A DNA stretch of 12,028 nucleotides from Thermodesulfobacteriaceae bacterium (GCA_015494725.1 WGAR01000066.1:1-12028); one strand, 5' to 3'. Numbered from the stretch's first letter, positions 1 to 5,932 are shown. A program made the numbers and translations. The notes: generated from the letters alone by a model not told the origin.

Positions 1-624
1 AGTTGGGGTCGGGCGGGGAGTGGCTATCCGGGGAAGGGTATAGGTGCGGATAAGGTTAAGATTGGGGTCGTAGATCCTTAGGGCCCCGGGTTCAAGGTAG
101 AAGACCAGATGGATCTTTTCCTGACGGAGCCCGGCCGGGGAGAGAGAACCCAGGGTCCTCCGGGGTTCATAGAGGAGACGGGAGCGGGTGAGCAGGCTTT
201 CCAGTTCCGGAAGATAGGTATCGGCCAGGTTCGGGGAGGCAGAGAGGACCAGGATCTTCAGGTCTCCGTAGCGGATGGCCGGAGTGGGGACAGGAAAATT
301 TTCCTGCCGTGAGAGAAGCCGGGCTGTGGCGAAGTTCTCCTCCACCTGGATCACCTCGGCCAGAGCCACCGGTTTTTTGAGATAACCCAGGACCTTTTTG
401 GTCTGCGGATGGATAACGGGCTGCCCTTTGCGATAGATGGTGAAGAGATCCCCCAGCCTTACCCCCTGGGCGCGCCCCTTATCCAGGATGATCTGATTGC
501 CGTTAAGGCCGATGACTAGGGCCGTAAGGGGACGGAGATCCTGTTTGAGGTCCGAGGGTAGGAGCGCTCGGGCCGGTGCCGCTACCAGTACGAAGAAAAG
601 CCCCCAAAGAAGCATTTTTTTCAT
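1..624 (-). CDS. Exported protein with FlgT-C-like module (C-terminus outside window)
   Basis: Reading the minus strand from ATG at 624 gives 208 codons open to the window edge, so only the N-terminal part is seen. The start follows a good ribosome site (AGGGAGAG). Residues 1-20 look like a Sec signal peptide (MKK, hydrophobic run, cleavage after APARA). Residues about 34-105 resemble the C-terminal domain of flagellar assembly protein FlgT and related periplasmic modules: a short strand, then LDKGRAQGVRLGDLFTIYR (48-66), then a segment on shared tags such as KVLGYLKKPVALAEVIQVEENFATARLL. The part from about 117 on (DLKILVLSAS, IHLVFYLEPGALRIYDPN) could begin a second, possibly beta-propeller-like domain. 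It diverges from prmA. Likely periplasmic or envelope role; true function unknown. The domain link is from motif memory, not a search. Confidence 0.72.
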   Translation of the reverse strand, partial: MKKMLLWGLFFVLVAAPARALLPSDLKQDLRPLTALVIGLNGNQIILDKGRAQGVRLGDLFTIYRKGQPVIHPQTKKVLGYLKKPVALAEVIQVEENFATARLLSRQENFPVPTPAIRYGDLKILVLSASPNLADTYLPELESLLTRSRLLYEPRRTLGSLSPAGLRQEKIHLVFYLEPGALRIYDPNLNLIRTYTLPRIATPRPTPT

Positions 625-673
625 AGACTCTCTCCCTTGTAAAGGCGCAGGATTCCGTTAGCCTATTTCTAAC
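625..673. promoter_or_regulatory. Divergent intergenic region with short inverted repeat
   Basis: These 49 bases separate the divergent exported-protein gene and prmA, so they should hold promoters for both. No convincing -35/-10 pair is visible. On the plus strand the arms GTTAG (657-661) and CTAAC (669-673) form an inverted repeat that touches the prmA start codon. Arms of five bases are short enough to arise by chance, so an operator is only a possibility. Confidence 0.3.
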
Positions 674-1519
674 ATGAAGGGAGCCGGAGAGCAAACCAAA
701 AAGTCTGTTCTACTGGAGGCCGCCCTTAAGGTATCCCCTGAAGATCTGGAGAGGGATCTGCCTCTTCTGGCGGAGGAATGGGGAGGTTTCGGTTTTGTGG
801 AAGAGGGCGGGGAAGTACGGGCGATCTTTTATCTTTCTCCGGGAGATCAGGAGCGGTTTCGGGAGGACTGTCGCAGGTATGGCTGGAAGGAGATTTCCTT
901 CCGGGAGATACCGGAGGAAGACTGGTCACGCACCTGGCGGGAGAGCTTCAAGCCCCTCAGGGTTTCCTCCCGGATATGGGTGTGTCCTCCCTGGGAGCGG
1001 GTGGAGACGGACCCGGGGGAGGTGGAGATAATCATTGATCCGGGACAGGCCTTCGGTACCGGTCATCATCCCACCACCGCCCTGATGCTTGAGGCCCTGG
1101 ATCGTCTCTTTCGGGAGGAAACTCCGGGCAGGGTTCTGGATCTGGGCTGCGGAACGGGTATTCTGGCCATAGCCGCGGCCAAACTGGGGGCGGAACGCGT
1201 GGTGGCCCTGGATATAGACCCCCGGGCCTGCCAGGCGGCCCGGGAAAATATTCAACGTAACGGGGTAAAGGTGGAAGTGGTTTCGGGCCGAATAGAGGAG
1301 ATACAGGCGGATTTTGAGCTGATTCTGGCCAATATTTCGGCCTGGGAATTGCGAGCCCTGGCTCCGGTGCTCAAGGAAAGACTGTGTCCCGGGGGCCGGC
1401 TGTTTCTTTCGGGTTTTCTGGCGAAAGAAATTGCGGAAATGCTGGAGGCTTACAGGGATTTGGACCTTATTTCCCGACAGGTGCGAGATGAATGGGGATT
1501 TTTGGCTTTCAGAAAATAG
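674..1519 (+). CDS. prmA: Ribosomal protein L11 methyltransferase PrmA
   Basis: A 281-residue class I SAM-dependent methyltransferase that in this family methylates ribosomal protein L11 in the cytoplasm. Residues 1-~95 form the L11-recognition region, with the family pattern EDWSRTW...FKPLRV (82-97). The catalytic half carries GQAFGTGHHPTT (125-135), the SAM loop VLDLGCGTGILAIAAAKLGA (154-173), acidic D180/D182 at the end of the next strand, the LILANI motif (216-221) and the C-terminal DEWGFLAF (272-279). Length fits PrmA (about 250-295). An in-frame stop at 659-661 means translation starts at 674 or later. No purine-rich ribosome site precedes 674, so the gene may be leaderless or start slightly downstream. 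It heads a plus-strand run. A second PrmA-like gene lies at 7536-8342. Confidence 0.95.
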   Translation: MKGAGEQTKKSVLLEAALKVSPEDLERDLPLLAEEWGGFGFVEEGGEVRAIFYLSPGDQERFREDCRRYGWKEISFREIPEEDWSRTWRESFKPLRVSSRIWVCPPWERVETDPGEVEIIIDPGQAFGTGHHPTTALMLEALDRLFREETPGRVLDLGCGTGILAIAAAKLGAERVVALDIDPRACQAARENIQRNGVKVEVVSGRIEEIQADFELILANISAWELRALAPVLKERLCPGGRLFLSGFLAKEIAEMLEAYRDLDLISRQVRDEWGFLAFRK

Positions 1520-1560
1520 GGGGTCCGGTATTAAACTTGGGGAAAAAGCAATAAAAAATC

Positions 1561-1569
1561 AGGAGGTGG
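1561..1569 (+). promoter_or_regulatory. Strong ribosome binding site for CGGC protein
   Basis: AGGAGGTGG lies three bases before ATG 1573 in an otherwise AT-rich 53-base gap after prmA. It fixes the start of the small cysteine protein and contrasts with the absence of a ribosome site at prmA. Confidence 0.8.
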
Positions 1570-1572
1570 ATT

Positions 1573-1920
1573 ATGCCCAAGGTACTTATTGTAGCCTGCG
1601 GCTCTTATGCCGAAACGTCTCATTCCTGCGTGGCGGATTGGAAGTGTCTGTTTTCCGCCGCGGAGAAGAAGGGCCCCTTTGCGGCCTATGAAGACGAGGT
1701 GAAGGTGGTGGGATTCTTGCGCTGTCGATGCCCGGGGCGTTCCCTGGTGCCTAACATTGCCATGGCCAAGGAGAAAACCGGTTTCGAGGTGGTGCACCTT
1801 ACCAATTGCCTGGCCAAGGCCAAACCGGCCTGTAAGAATCACGATCTGGACGAACTGGTGAAGATGATCCAGGAAAAGACCGGAGCCAGGGTGGTACTGG
1901 GCACGCACGATCTGGGGTAG
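1573..1920 (+). CDS. CGGC-domain small cysteine protein
   Basis: 115 residues, cytoplasmic, no signal peptide. It follows the layout of the CGGC domain family, a putative metal- or redox-binding fold: an N-terminal strand ending in Cys (VLIVAC, C9), C19 and C25, a GPFAAYEDEV helix entry, VVGFLRC (C51), then CPGRSLVPN, HLTNC (C79), C87, H90, and a final VVLGTHD. Where typical members read CGGCPG, this one reads CRCPG (51-55), so one residue is missing and the Cys pair becomes C-x-C. The function of the family is unknown; many clustered Cys and His suggest zinc or another metal. It sits 53 bases after prmA and 3 bases before ribE, inside the same run. Assignment to the family is from recalled motifs. 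Confidence 0.82.
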   Translation: MPKVLIVACGSYAETSHSCVADWKCLFSAAEKKGPFAAYEDEVKVVGFLRCRCPGRSLVPNIAMAKEKTGFEVVHLTNCLAKAKPACKNHDLDELVKMIQEKTGARVVLGTHDLG

Positions 1921-1923
1921 CGG

Positions 1924-2559
1924 ATGTTTACCGGGCTGGTGGAGGGTCTGGGAACAGTGCGGATGTCTAGGAGCCGGGGAGGGGGGGTGCGTCTGGGTAT
2001 CGAGCCCCCCTTCCCGGCCGAGGAGTTAGGTTTGGGGGAGAGTGTGGCGGTAAACGGGGCCTGTCTCACCGTGGTGGAGGTGAGGCCTCCGATCTTTGAG
2101 GCAGATGTGTCTCCGGAAACCCTGAAACGCACCACCCTGGGAAGGCTCCGACCCGGGGATCGGGTGAACATCGAACGGGCTCTGCGGTGGGGGGATCGCC
2201 TGGGAGGACACCTGGTGAGCGGGCATGTGGATGGGGTGGGAGAGGTGCTTTCCCGAACGGAAAGGACGGAATTTTTCTTTTTTCGCATCCGGGCCCCGGA
2301 AAACGTGGCTATCTATCTGGTGGAAAAGGGTTCCGTGGCGGTGGATGGGGTCAGTCTGACCGTAAACCGGGTGGAGGGGTTAAATTTTGAAGTAGCGGTG
2401 ATTCCTCACACCGCCGAGATTACCACTCTGGGCTTCAGGAAACCCGGGGATCCGGTGAACCTGGAGGTGGATTTGCTGGCCAAATACGTGGAGAAGCTCC
2501 TGAAACCCTATCAAAAGGGGTTGAGCGAGGAATTTCTACGGCAGAAGGGTTTTTTCTGA
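1924..2559 (+). CDS. ribE: Riboflavin synthase alpha chain
   Basis: 211 residues. Riboflavin synthase dismutates two 6,7-dimethyl-8-ribityllumazine molecules to riboflavin and the pyrimidinedione precursor, the last step of the pathway. The two internally homologous lumazine-binding barrels are plain: the first starts MFTGLVEG and has VAVNGACLTV (41-50), PETLKRTTLG (64-73) and GDRVNIERAL (78-87); GGHLVSGHVDG (94-104) precedes the second, with VAVDGVSLTVN (138-148), IPHTAEITTLG (160-170) and DPVNLEVDLLAKYVEKLL (176-193). C47 and H101 are in the positions expected near the active site. Length is normal. It starts 3 bases after the CGGC gene and ends 1 base before the scpB GTG. No other rib gene is near, so the pathway is split across the genome. 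Confidence 0.97.
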   Translation: MFTGLVEGLGTVRMSRSRGGGVRLGIEPPFPAEELGLGESVAVNGACLTVVEVRPPIFEADVSPETLKRTTLGRLRPGDRVNIERALRWGDRLGGHLVSGHVDGVGEVLSRTERTEFFFFRIRAPENVAIYLVEKGSVAVDGVSLTVNRVEGLNFEVAVIPHTAEITTLGFRKPGDPVNLEVDLLAKYVEKLLKPYQKGLSEEFLRQKGFF

Positions 2560-2560
2560 G

Positions 2561-3088
2561 GTGTCCCGCGCAAGGATGAAGAAGGCCCTGGAGGCCATTC
2601 TTCTGGCTGCCGGTGGCCCGGTTCGACCGGGGGAATTAAAGGAGGTCTGGCCCGGGGTGGAGGAAGAAGATCTGAGGGCTATGTTCCAGGAACTGGCGGA
2701 GGAGTATAAGGATCGGGGGATCCGGATAAGGGAAGTGGCCGGGGGCTGGCGTATGGAAACAGCCCCGGAGGTAGCGGAGGAGGTGCGGTCGTATCTGCGA
2801 CCGCGGCCGCGACGTCTCTCCGCGGCGGCTCTCGAGACCCTGGCCATTATTGCCTACCACCAGCCTATTACCCGGGCGGAGATCGAGGCTCGCCGGGGAG
2901 TGGATTCCTCCGGTCCGTTGCGCTTTCTCTTAGAAGCCGGGTTCATTCGGGTGGTGGGGCGCAAACAGATTCCCGGGCGTCCGCTACTTTACGGAACCAC
3001 GGAATATTTTCTGGAATTTTTCGGCCTGAGGAGCCTTCAGGATTTGCCACCCTTGGAAGAAATTCGCAAACTGGCGGGCAAGGCATGA
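2561..3088 (+). CDS. scpB: Segregation and condensation protein ScpB
   Basis: 175 residues. ScpB is the winged-helix kleisin-associated subunit of the bacterial Smc-ScpAB condensin, which compacts and segregates the chromosome. The family signature LSAAALETLAIIAYHQPITR (86-105) followed by AEIEARRGVDSSG is intact, as is the C-terminal GRPLLYGTTEYFLEFFGLRS. The longest start is GTG 2561, one base after the ribE stop; ATG 2576 (residue 6) is an alternative with GAGGTG twelve bases before it. Translational coupling to ribE is likely. The usual partner scpA, often directly upstream, is absent here; ribE occupies that place. It overlaps the next gene by ATGA (3085-3088). Confidence 0.95.
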   Translation: MSRARMKKALEAILLAAGGPVRPGELKEVWPGVEEEDLRAMFQELAEEYKDRGIRIREVAGGWRMETAPEVAEEVRSYLRPRPRRLSAAALETLAIIAYHQPITRAEIEARRGVDSSGPLRFLLEAGFIRVVGRKQIPGRPLLYGTTEYFLEFFGLRSLQDLPPLEEIRKLAGKA

Positions 3089-3510
3089 TTCGGCAGGAGG
3101 TACAGGAAGAGGCAGAGCTTATCGTTCATGAGGGGGGAGAGATTCCGGAGGTGGCCTTCTGGAACGCCTGGTTCTATCTTACGGAGAAACCCCCGCAGGG
3201 ACTGGGCCTGGTCCTGGAAAAGGAGGAGGAACTTCTTCTGCGGCAGGCGGTGATCCGGCGATATCTTCTTATCATTCAGAGGGATCTTACCCCGGAATAT
3301 ATCGGAAAATCGTTTTATCGGGGTCCGGTGCGGGCCCGGGTGAACTGGCAGCGTCTGTGCAAGTTTTTGAAGAAACATGCCCTGTCTCCGGACGGGTATC
3401 GGGAAAAGATCAGGGGCCTGGTGAGGGATTTTCTGGCCCGTCTTTCTCCGGATCATCCCTTGCGGGAGCCGGCCTTACATCTGGAAAAGGAACTGGAGGG
3501 GGAGGTATGA
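3085..3510 (+). CDS. Hypothetical protein between scpB and cutA
   Basis: 141 residues that I do not recognise. It is soluble and highly charged, with no signal peptide, no membrane segment and a single Cys (C92), and is predicted mostly helical. Visible features are an aromatic stretch AFWNAWFYL (24-32), a Glu-rich EKEEELLLRQAVIRRYLLIIQRDL helix (45-68), YIGKSFYRGPVRARVNWQRLCKFLKKHAL (72-100), and a C-terminal charged helix. The basic, aromatic central part could bind nucleic acid, but that is a guess. Four-base ATGA overlaps on both sides (with scpB and with cutA) and codon use like its neighbours support a real, coupled gene. Position after scpB hints at, but does not show, a chromosome or RNA role. 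Confidence 0.8.
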   Translation: MIRQEVQEEAELIVHEGGEIPEVAFWNAWFYLTEKPPQGLGLVLEKEEELLLRQAVIRRYLLIIQRDLTPEYIGKSFYRGPVRARVNWQRLCKFLKKHALSPDGYREKIRGLVRDFLARLSPDHPLREPALHLEKELEGEV

Positions 3511-3833
3511 GCAGAGCGGTATTGCTTTACGTTACCGCCGGAAGTATCCGGGAGGCCGAGGATCTGGCCCGTGGTCTTCTTGAAAAGAGGCTTTGTGCCT
3601 GTGTGAACATCTTTCCCGGGATGCGTTCGTTTTACTGGTGGGAGGGGCGAATAGAGGCGGCGGAGGAGGCGGTTCTGATAGTAAAGACCACCCCGGAAAA
3701 GGCCCGGGCCGCCCGGGAGGAGATCGTGAAAAGACATTCCTATTCCTGTCCCTGTGTGCTGGAGCTTCCGGTGGCCGGAGGGCATGAACCCTTTCTGGAG
3801 TGGATCGAAAGGGAGACCACTAGACCCGAATGA
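3507..3833 (+). CDS. cutA: Divalent-cation tolerance protein CutA (CutA1 family)
   Basis: 108 residues, the usual CutA1 length, forming a trimer with a PII-like ferredoxin fold; linked to copper and divalent-cation tolerance, though the molecular role is unsettled. Seen: VTAGSIREAEDLARGLLEKRLCACVNIFPGMRSFYWWEG, with the diagnostic ACVNI...YWWEG (31-47), VLIVKT (56-61), LPVAGG (87-92) and a final FLEWI. The motif normally HPYE-x-PE reads HSYSCPC (77-83), so conserved Pro and Glu are lost and two Cys gained. The start at 3507 is chosen over an in-frame extension to 3357 because it overlaps the upstream stop as ATGA, has GGAGG just before it, and matches family N-termini. Its 3' end overlaps the convergent GGDEF gene by 14 bases. 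Confidence 0.93.
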   Translation: MSRAVLLYVTAGSIREAEDLARGLLEKRLCACVNIFPGMRSFYWWEGRIEAAEEAVLIVKTTPEKARAAREEIVKRHSYSCPCVLELPVAGGHEPFLEWIERETTRPE

Positions 3834-4614
3834 AGGTGCCCTTCTGAGCCGCACTGAGAGCCCGCTCCAGCACCAGGGGAAGGTTGTCCGCTCCCAGGAT
3901 GTTGGTTCCTCCCACCAGATAACGGATGGATAGACGATGGGGACCTATTCGACAGGGGAAGCTCTTTCCCTTTAGACGTTCGATTAGTTCCTGGATTTCC
4001 TGAATGGCCCGTCCCACGCAGATAATGGCGAAGGTCTTTTCTTGAGGACGGGTAAAGAAATCCTTGGGAGAGAAGAGCCCTCGCAGGAAATGGGCACAGG
4101 CCCGGAGAATACTGTGGATAAAGGGTTGGAACTGTTTATCTCCGGGGAGAAGGACATAAAAGGTCAAAAGTAGATAGTCCTCACTGTAAATATATTTTTT
4201 GATTACGTGGTCGAAAATACGTTGCAACCCTCTGAGGTTCCAGAAGTTGGTTAATGGATCTTTTAGTAACTCTTCACGTAGAAAGGATATTTCTTGCTCC
4301 AGAGATCTAAGCTTTTTGTGTAGTTCATAAATAGTTAATACTTCTTCTCGCTTGAGGGTAAGAGTAAACGTTCCCGCGGCTTCCTTTTTGGACATGGTCA
4401 AAAGGCGATTTAAGAATCGACTGGCTTCTTCCAGGATTTGAACTAATTCTGGTTCTCTATCGCCGATTTTTCCCTGTCTTCTGGTAAATTCTTGGGAATA
4501 TAATGATGGATAGGGTACTTTACCTTCCTTATGAATGGAGAGAAAAGCTTCCCAGGCCGTGGCAAGAGCTTGTCTTTCCTGCTTGAGGAGTTTTTCAAAT
4601 ATTTCAGCGTTCAA
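3820..4614 (-). CDS. Degenerate GGDEF-domain protein
   Basis: 264 residues, cytoplasmic, no membrane segment. Residues 1-~88 are an unrecognised helical domain; ~93-117 looks like a coiled coil (IYELHKKLRSLEQEISFLREELL), the usual linker to GGDEF. Then DPLTNFWNLRGLQRIF (119-134) matches the GGDEF start, RPQEKTFAIICV (189-200) aligns with RYGGDEFAIILP, and the end ERALSAAQKGTFIRV (250-264) matches the AD-x-ALY-x-AK segment. The metal-binding Asp segment and the GGDEF loop itself (here QEKTF) are gone, so cyclase activity is not expected; a scaffold or c-di-GMP/nucleotide-sensing role is possible. Start is TTG, supported by AAGGAGGAAGG upstream. The first two thirds are about 39% GC, far below the neighbours. 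It diverges from the CsgG gene. Confidence 0.8.
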   Translation of the reverse strand: MNAEIFEKLLKQERQALATAWEAFLSIHKEGKVPYPSLYSQEFTRRQGKIGDREPELVQILEEASRFLNRLLTMSKKEAAGTFTLTLKREEVLTIYELHKKLRSLEQEISFLREELLKDPLTNFWNLRGLQRIFDHVIKKYIYSEDYLLLTFYVLLPGDKQFQPFIHSILRACAHFLRGLFSPKDFFTRPQEKTFAIICVGRAIQEIQELIERLKGKSFPCRIGPHRLSIRYLVGGTNILGADNLPLVLERALSAAQKGTFIRV

Positions 4615-4622
4615 ATCGGAAA

Positions 4623-4633
4623 CCTTCCTCCTT
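4623..4633 (-). promoter_or_regulatory. Ribosome binding site fixing a TTG start
   Basis: AAGGAGGAAGG on the minus strand lies eight bases before TTG 4614. No in-frame ATG is seen between it and the upstream promoter, so the rare TTG start of the degenerate GGDEF protein is well supported. Confidence 0.7.
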
Positions 4634-4646
4634 AAAGTACGAAAGT

Positions 4647-4676
4647 ATTTTAACTTTAGGTGTGTTTTCGAGTCAA
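4647..4676 (-). promoter_or_regulatory. Putative sigma-70 promoter for the GGDEF gene
   Basis: On the minus strand TTGACT (4676-4671), an 18-base spacer, and TAAAAT (4652-4647) match the sigma-70 consensus at five of six bases each. Transcription would begin near 4640, giving a leader of about 25 bases that includes the ribosome site. Confidence 0.55.
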
Positions 4677-4712
4677 TAGTTTGGGGAGCATAGAAAGATC
4701 TTTAAGCAGACC

Positions 4713-4740
4713 TTGACCCGGAGGCCCAGGCTGTTATAAA
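4713..4740 (+). promoter_or_regulatory. Putative sigma-70 promoter for the CsgG-like operon
   Basis: TTGACC (4713-4718), a 16-base spacer and TATAAA (4735-4740) match the consensus at five of six bases each. The predicted start near 4747 leaves a leader of about 29 bases ending in AAGAAGGAGG before the tandem ATG codons at 4776 and 4779. This is the clearest promoter in the window. Confidence 0.6.
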
Positions 4741-4775
4741 GTCAAATTTAATGGAAATCAGAAGAAGGAGGCCGG

Positions 4776-5543
4776 ATGATGGAGAGGATTTCTAAAAGAT
4801 TTCCTATTTTAGCGGTAGTGCTTTTGTTTTGGATGGCTTCTTGTGTTTCCTCCGGGGTTCAGACCACGGTAGAGACCACCGGTCCTACGGTGCAGGAGGC
4901 CCTTACCTACCATGGTCCCAAGGCCCGGATCGCGGTGGCCAGTTTTAAGTGCAAGGCTGCCAAGTGCAGCGGTGCCATCGGCGATGGATTGTCGGACATG
5001 CTGGCTACGGCCCTTTTCCGTACCGGACGTTTCATCGTCCTGGAACGAGGGGAGGGCCTTAAGGCCATTCAGGAGGAACTGAATCTGGGACAGTCCGGTT
5101 ATGTCCGGAAGGGGGCTGCTCCCAAGATGGGCCTTATGGAGGGGGCAGACATCCTGGTCATCGGAGCCATCACTGCCTTTGAACCCAATGCCTCGGGTAT
5201 CGGGGGAGGAGGTATCGTTATTCCTTACAAGATCCCCCTTATCGGTGGGGCCCGGCTTTCTAAAAAGGAGGCCTATATTGCTGCGGACATCCGGCTGGTG
5301 GATGTCCGTACCGGCCGAATCATAAACGCCACCACGGTGGAGGGTAAAGCTTCTTCTTGGAAGGTGGGAGGAGGAATGGGAACCATTCTGGGATCCGTAG
5401 CCCTGGGCGGAGCGCTTGGAGCCTACAAAAACACCCCCATGGAGAAGGCCATTCGGGTGATGCTTTACAATGCGGTGGACGCCATTGCCAAAATGGTACC
5501 CGAAAATTACTATCGCTGGGGAGAAGATAACCAGAAACGTTAA
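4776..5543 (+). CDS. CsgG-family outer-membrane lipoprotein
   Basis: 255 residues. The signal peptide ends in a lipobox (WMASC, lipidated C23), so the mature protein is probably an outer-membrane-anchored lipoprotein. The body matches the CsgG/HfaB family: RIAVASFKCK (51-60), GAIGDGLSDMLATALFRTGRFIVLER (66-91), AIQEELNLGQSG (97-108), GADILVIGAITAFE (123-136), AADIRLVDVRTGRIINATTVEG (169-190), then a Gly-rich segment. In CsgG, nine subunits form the curli secretion channel; the Gly-rich stretches 138-165 and 190-215 sit where its membrane hairpins would be. No csgA, csgB, csgE or csgF is near, so curli export is not implied; it may be a pore for another substrate or an envelope factor. The next gene follows after 17 bases. 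Confidence 0.85.
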   Translation: MMERISKRFPILAVVLLFWMASCVSSGVQTTVETTGPTVQEALTYHGPKARIAVASFKCKAAKCSGAIGDGLSDMLATALFRTGRFIVLERGEGLKAIQEELNLGQSGYVRKGAAPKMGLMEGADILVIGAITAFEPNASGIGGGGIVIPYKIPLIGGARLSKKEAYIAADIRLVDVRTGRIINATTVEGKASSWKVGGGMGTILGSVALGGALGAYKNTPMEKAIRVMLYNAVDAIAKMVPENYYRWGEDNQKR

Positions 5544-5560
5544 AGGGTTACGGGGAGGGT

Positions 5561-5932
5561 ATGTTCTCGGAGGAGCAGATAAGAACGCTTCTGCCGCGGG
5601 AGAAAATAGAGGCCTTTTTCGAGGCTTTTTACTTCGGGGAGGAGCCGGCCTATGATCTGGAGCTCGGGCTGGGGCATTTCGATCCGGAGCAACGCCTGGT
5701 GCGCCTCGAGCTGCGGCTCAAGGCCCGTCCGGGGAAATGCCTGGCCTGTAATCTCACCTGGGGACTCCCCGAGGTCTTCAAGCGCCATCCGGCCCTGGAT
5801 CTTCAGGGGGTGGTGGACCGGCTGAAAGGCCTTCTTCCGGATGGATGGAAGGTAAAGGACTGGACCCTGGGAACCACCGAGGAGATAGACGAGGAACTGC
5901 ATGTGATTCCCTTAATCGTTCGTCTGGGTTAG
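5561..5932 (+). CDS. Small conserved-looking protein with RPGKC-x2-C motif
   Basis: 123 residues, soluble, no signal peptide. The central block RPGKCLACNLTWGLPEVFKR (56-75) followed by HP, plus the ends EAFYFGEEPAYD (21-32) and ELHVIPLIV (112-120), recall a small family common in sulfate-reducing Desulfobacterota that some databases carry under the misleading name pancreas/duodenum homeobox protein 1; I know no function for it. C60 and C63 form a C-x2-C pair that could bind metal or be redox-active, but a second pair is absent. GGGGAGGG stands directly before the ATG. It is 17 bases after the CsgG-like gene, so probably co-transcribed, although it looks cytoplasmic. Its 3' end overlaps the convergent LD-carboxypeptidase gene by 21 bases. 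Confidence 0.8.
   Translation: MFSEEQIRTLLPREKIEAFFEAFYFGEEPAYDLELGLGHFDPEQRLVRLELRLKARPGKCLACNLTWGLPEVFKRHPALDLQGVVDRLKGLLPDGWKVKDWTLGTTEEIDEELHVIPLIVRLG

Noticed and set aside
3357..3506. Fifty-residue N-terminal extension of CutA
   Set aside because: It lies over the upstream gene in another frame and is Gly/Ser-rich; ATG 3507 has a ribosome site and gives the normal CutA1 length.
4776..5543. A curli secretion system
   Set aside because: Only a CsgG-type protein is present; no csgA, csgB, csgE or csgF-like frame is seen around it, so calling a curli system would overreach.
5912..5932. Bidirectional terminator between the convergent RPGKC and LD-carboxypeptidase genes
   Set aside because: The two coding regions overlap by 21 bases and no hairpin with T tracts is visible there.
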